Part shown: positions 61,524 to 64,000 of the stretch, in pieces
Numbering within the stretch: the first letter of the stretch is position 1
Layout of the letters: every line of letters begins with the position of its first letter
Origin: Lentzea fradiae
Lineage (GTDB): Bacteria > Actinomycetota > Actinomycetes > Mycobacteriales > Pseudonocardiaceae
Direction of reading: 5' to 3'
Length of the DNA: 64,000 nt
NCBI RefSeq assembly: GCF_900100955.1
Contig: NZ_FNCC01000006.1
Coordinates: 124,001-188,000 of the forward strand
Notes under the pieces: generated by a model
What the model saw: only the letters and a program-made list of their open reading frames with translations
What the model was told of the DNA's origin: nothing
Database searches by the model: none
Position numbers and translations under genes: made by a program

Positions 61524-62174
61524 ATGGAACCCGTGTACGCCGAACGTCCCGCTCCCGCGGGTCTGGCCTGTCTCTGGACGCGCACCGTGTCGTCACCGAC
61601 CGTGCAGCGCGTCGTACCGGACGGCTGCACCGATCTCATGTGGACCCCGTCGACCGGTGCCCTGAACGTGGCCGGCCCCGACACGCAGGCGCAGCTCGCG
61701 TCCGTGGCCCCCGGCACGTTGTACGGCGTGCGGCTGCCGCCAGGCGCGTTCCCGTCGGTGTTCGGCGTGCCCGCCCACGCCGTGCGCGACCTCCGGGTGC
61801 CACTGACCGACCTCGTGCCGTCGGCGCGGCTGGAGTCGTTCACCTCGATGGTGGAGTTCTGCGCGTCCCGCGTGACGGTCGATCCTGTGCTGACCGCCAC
61901 CGCCGCGTTGCTGCGGACCGGTGACGTGACGACGGCGGCGTGGGAGATCGGCCTGAGCGAGCGCCAGCTCCGGCGGCGTTGCCTCGACGCGTTCGGCTAC
62001 CCGCCCAAGGTGCTGCAGCGGGTGCTGCGGTTCGACTCGGCGCTGCGCCTGGCGTGGACCGGCGTGCCGTTCGCCACCGTCGCCGCGGAGGCGGGCTACG
62101 CGGACCAGGCACACCTGGCCCGCGAGGTCCGCGCGCTCGCCGGCGTGTCGCTGGGTCAGCTGATCCGGCCGTGA
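61524..62174 (+). CDS. AraC-family regulator
   Basis: A 216-residue regulator. The N-terminal half is a DUF6597-type sensor region (RVVPDGCTDLMWTP, GVRLPPGAF). The C-terminal AraC double helix-turn-helix has TTAAWEIGLSERQLRRRCLDAFGYPPKVLQRVLRF and VAAEAGYADQAHLAREVRALAG. ATG 61524 is used over TTG 61521. The close terminator upstream leaves little room for a promoter, which must lie in or before the hairpin. The last 19 bases overlap the convergent gene. The target is unknown. Confidence 0.9.
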   Translation: MEPVYAERPAPAGLACLWTRTVSSPTVQRVVPDGCTDLMWTPSTGALNVAGPDTQAQLASVAPGTLYGVRLPPGAFPSVFGVPAHAVRDLRVPLTDLVPSARLESFTSMVEFCASRVTVDPVLTATAALLRTGDVTTAAWEIGLSERQLRRRCLDAFGYPPKVLQRVLRFDSALRLAWTGVPFATVAAEAGYADQAHLAREVRALAGVSLGQLIRP

Positions 62175-62983
62175 CGGCGCAATGTCAGCAATGCGTCGAC
62201 CGTCGCGATCGAGCGCCATTCGAAACGGGTGATCGGCGTGAAGGCGGGGAAGTTGAAATCCCAACCACCGTCTTCCCGCTGACCTCGTTCCAGGGCGTCC
62301 AGATCTTTCTCGAGCTGTTCTTCGAAGAACCACCGGCAGGCGAGACTGGTCGGTTTCCGCGCGTACTCGTGCGGCCCCAACACCTCACCTTCCGCATAAC
62401 CCTCGGTGCTCGGCGTCAGGTGCCGCAGCTTCTCGGCGACCAGCTCCGCACGCGCCCGGTCCGGCACCTCGTCCAGGAACATCGCCGCCGCGCGCAGCTC
62501 GTACGGGTGGGTCTCCCGCAGCTCGTCGATCTTCAGCCAGCAGTAGTCCGTCGCCAGGTCCAGCCACGGATGACTCACCCCGAGCTCGTGCAACGCGGCC
62601 GCGATCTGCGCCGTGAGCAGCAGTCCGCCCTGGTCGTCGGCGGTGATCCAGGGCGCCATCGGGTGCCCCTTCGAGGTCGACAGGCCGAACGGGACACTGC
62701 CGTCGGGACACGTCGCTTCGAGCCAGCCCAGCACCGGCTCGGCGTGCTCGGGGGCTCCCGCCTCGGCGAACATCTGCAGGGCGCGCAGAACGTGCAACGG
62801 CTGGCTGGTGGGCCCCCGGTGATCGGGTTCGAGCCCGTACCCGTACCCGCCGTCGTCGTTGCGGTAAGCCAGCACCGCACGCACCACCGCTTCGGCACCA
62901 CCACCGTCGAAAGCGTGCTCGAACCAGCGTTGCTCCAGCGTGCGGGCATTGTGCCAGAGGAAGTACCTCGCGCGTTCGATCAT
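62156..62983 (-). CDS. Alpha/alpha-toroid (prenyltransferase/squalene-cyclase-like) hypothetical protein
   Basis: A 275-residue soluble protein. Motifs NDDGGYGYGLEPD, GLLLTAQIAAAL and QREDGGWDFNFP resemble the repeated QW/DGG-type helices of terpene cyclase and prenyltransferase alpha/alpha toroids. There is no DxDD or DDxxD catalytic motif, so an enzymatic cyclase function is doubtful. ATG 62983 is used. It converges with the AraC gene, overlapping by 19 bases. Function unknown. Confidence 0.8.
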   Translation of the reverse strand: MIERARYFLWHNARTLEQRWFEHAFDGGGAEAVVRAVLAYRNDDGGYGYGLEPDHRGPTSQPLHVLRALQMFAEAGAPEHAEPVLGWLEATCPDGSVPFGLSTSKGHPMAPWITADDQGGLLLTAQIAAALHELGVSHPWLDLATDYCWLKIDELRETHPYELRAAAMFLDEVPDRARAELVAEKLRHLTPSTEGYAEGEVLGPHEYARKPTSLACRWFFEEQLEKDLDALERGQREDGGWDFNFPAFTPITRFEWRSIATVDALLTLRRHGRIS

Positions 62984-63130
62984 GTGCCGACCGTAGGCCG
63001 GTGGGCGGGCGGGGTCTTGAACGAAACGGCCATGTGACCTGATCAGCTCATTCGTTCGCCTACGGGCGGAACCGCGGCTGTGTAAAAATCCTCTTACCGG
63101 GGTGTGGAGTTCTGAGGGGAGCTGGCTGAG

Positions 63131-63532
63131 ATGCTGATGTTCGACGCAGTGGTGCCGGTGACGAAGGCCGTGGCGGCGGGTGCCGCTGCGGGCGCGGCGG
63201 CGGGTGCCTCAGCCGGTGGAACCGCGAAGTTCAGCGTCGACCCCGACCAGGCCGAGAAGATGATCCAGGGTCTCGAAGCCGCCGTCGCCCGGCTGCGCCA
63301 GCTGCGCACCACGGGAGACGAGCTGACCCAGTCCGGCGCCCCCGGTCCCGACCCGTACAGCGGCTGGGCCACCCTGGCGATGCGCAGGAGCGCCGGCGAC
63401 CAGGACGGTGGCTACGTCTGGTCCAACGACAAGGCACGCGTCGCGCTCGAGCAGACCATCGCGAACATCAAGAAGGCCCTGGCCGAGTACCGGGGCACTG
63501 ACGAAGCCGCTGAGAACGCGGTGAAGGGCTGA
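63131..63532 (+). CDS. Small Ala/Gly-rich N-terminal helical protein, WXG100/PE-like
   Basis: A 133-residue protein. An Ala/Gly-rich segment (AVAAGAAAGAAAGASAGG, 13-30) precedes a helical region with DPDQAEKMIQGLEAAVARLRQLRT, YSGWATLAMRRSAGD and a final amphipathic helix. The pattern recalls ESX-associated helical-hairpin proteins found before DUF3558 lipoprotein genes in Pseudonocardiales, but no clear WxG motif is present. It lies seven bases before the lipoprotein start, so the two are probably co-transcribed. ATG 63131 follows GAGGGGAGC. Confidence 0.72.
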   Translation: MLMFDAVVPVTKAVAAGAAAGAAAGASAGGTAKFSVDPDQAEKMIQGLEAAVARLRQLRTTGDELTQSGAPGPDPYSGWATLAMRRSAGDQDGGYVWSNDKARVALEQTIANIKKALAEYRGTDEAAENAVKG

Positions 63533-63539
63533 GACGACC

Positions 63540-64000
63540 TTGAAGCGCATGACCGCTCTGCTGACCGCCGTCATCGCCGTCGGCGTGCTCGCCGGCTGCT
63601 CCGAGAAGACCGGCGGCACCGCGGGCACGACCCTCACAACCGGCGGTGGTCAGACGAGCACAGCTCCCACCAGCGAGAGCTCGTCCTCCGGTCTCAGCAT
63701 CGCCAAGTTCGCCGACAAGCCGTGCGACCTGCTCACGGAGGCCCAGGTCGCGAAGCTGGGCGAGGTCGCCGCACCCAAGACGAGCACGAGCACGCTCGGC
63801 CCGAAGTGCACCTGGGAGGGCAAGGACATCCTCAAGAACTCCACGTACGTCGTCTACGCGACGGTGGACCAGGACGTGGAGGCCATGGTCGACCGCGTCA
63901 AGACCAACCCGATCTTCACCGAGAAGAAGATCGGCGACGTCCGCGTCTTCATCAACGACTCGACGGACGGCGTGATCCACTGCCGGGCGATCATCGAGGT
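63540..64000 (+). CDS. DUF3558 family lipoprotein (partial at right edge)
   Basis: At least 153 residues; the stop is beyond the window. The N-terminus LKRMTALLTAVIAVGVLAGC is a lipoprotein signal peptide with lipobox VLAGC. A Thr/Gly/Ser linker and the DUF3558 hallmark PCDLLTEAQVAKLG follow. TTG 63540 is preferred over ATG 63549 because it adds the Lys-Arg pair of a signal peptide. It is a paralogue of the lipoprotein at 10824-11342. It follows the small helical gene by seven bases, a common arrangement in Pseudonocardiales. Confidence 0.85.
   Translation, partial: MKRMTALLTAVIAVGVLAGCSEKTGGTAGTTLTTGGGQTSTAPTSESSSSGLSIAKFADKPCDLLTEAQVAKLGEVAAPKTSTSTLGPKCTWEGKDILKNSTYVVYATVDQDVEAMVDRVKTNPIFTEKKIGDVRVFINDSTDGVIHCRAIIE

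Noticed and set aside
62156-62983. Terpene cyclase
   Set aside because: The toroid-like repeats are present but no DxDD or DDxxD catalytic motif is seen, so only the fold is suggested.

Overview
The window is very GC-rich chromosomal DNA with GTG and TTG starts, many ATGA/GTGA gene overlaps and many leaderless-looking starts. Gene content points to an actinomycete of the Pseudonocardiales (Lentzea/Saccharothrix/Actinosynnema-like): DUF3558 lipoproteins, a short YidC next to a DUF6412 protein, a PucR/pruA/putB proline locus, IdeR iron boxes, an Lsr2-type DNA-binding domain and a family A polymerase with a degenerate N-terminus. This placement is inferred from gene content; there is no rRNA and no search was run. 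No phage structural genes, integrase, transposase, rRNA or CRISPR array was seen.

Left part (1-13.7 kb): a giant low-complexity repeat protein that runs off the left edge, the ribosomal ABC-F factor EttA, a single-stranded-DNA-binding protein, a TetR-controlled DrrAB-type exporter with a perfect 20-bp operator, a CopD-CtaG copper/oxidase-assembly fusion, a DUF3558 lipoprotein, and an MFS transporter facing a LacI regulator across a 16-bp palindrome.

Middle (13.7-31.9 kb): tRNA-Arg(TCT); an NB-ARC/TPR protein with a possible RHIM-like amyloid motif at its N-terminus; NmrA/AraC, DUF3152 and two-component genes; a CxxC flavoprotein facing an XRE-cupin regulator; a secreted HNH protein; then a compact hydroxamate-siderophore precursor module (ornithine N5-hydroxylase and N5-hydroxyornithine formyltransferase) divergently controlled by two IdeR-type boxes and followed by an amidohydrolase; and a CYTH-CHAD protein.

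32-49.6 kb: an aldehyde-dehydrogenase homologue that has lost all four key catalytic residues, next to a GAF regulator; a flavin monooxygenase; an ECF sigma factor with a membrane partner; YidC; the PucR/pruA/putB proline catabolism locus; a large STAND-TPR protein; a family A DNA polymerase; and a secreted GH16 glucanase with CBM6 behind a LacI-type operator.

49.7-61.4 kb holds the most striking locus. Beside tRNA-Val(GAC), three translationally coupled minus-strand genes (TerB-domain protein, DUF2791/BrxD-like ATPase, superfamily II helicase) match the architecture of the Shango anti-phage system. The helicase carries an intact C-terminal DEDDh exonuclease. Facing them across a 292-bp promoter region is an SbcD/SbcC-like nuclease-ATPase pair whose SMC-like ATPase ends in an Lsr2-type DNA-binding domain with an RGR motif. 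Together this looks like a five-gene nucleic-acid-processing defence locus. The right end holds AraC, an alpha/alpha-toroid protein, a small Ala/Gly-rich protein and a second DUF3558 lipoprotein cut by the edge.
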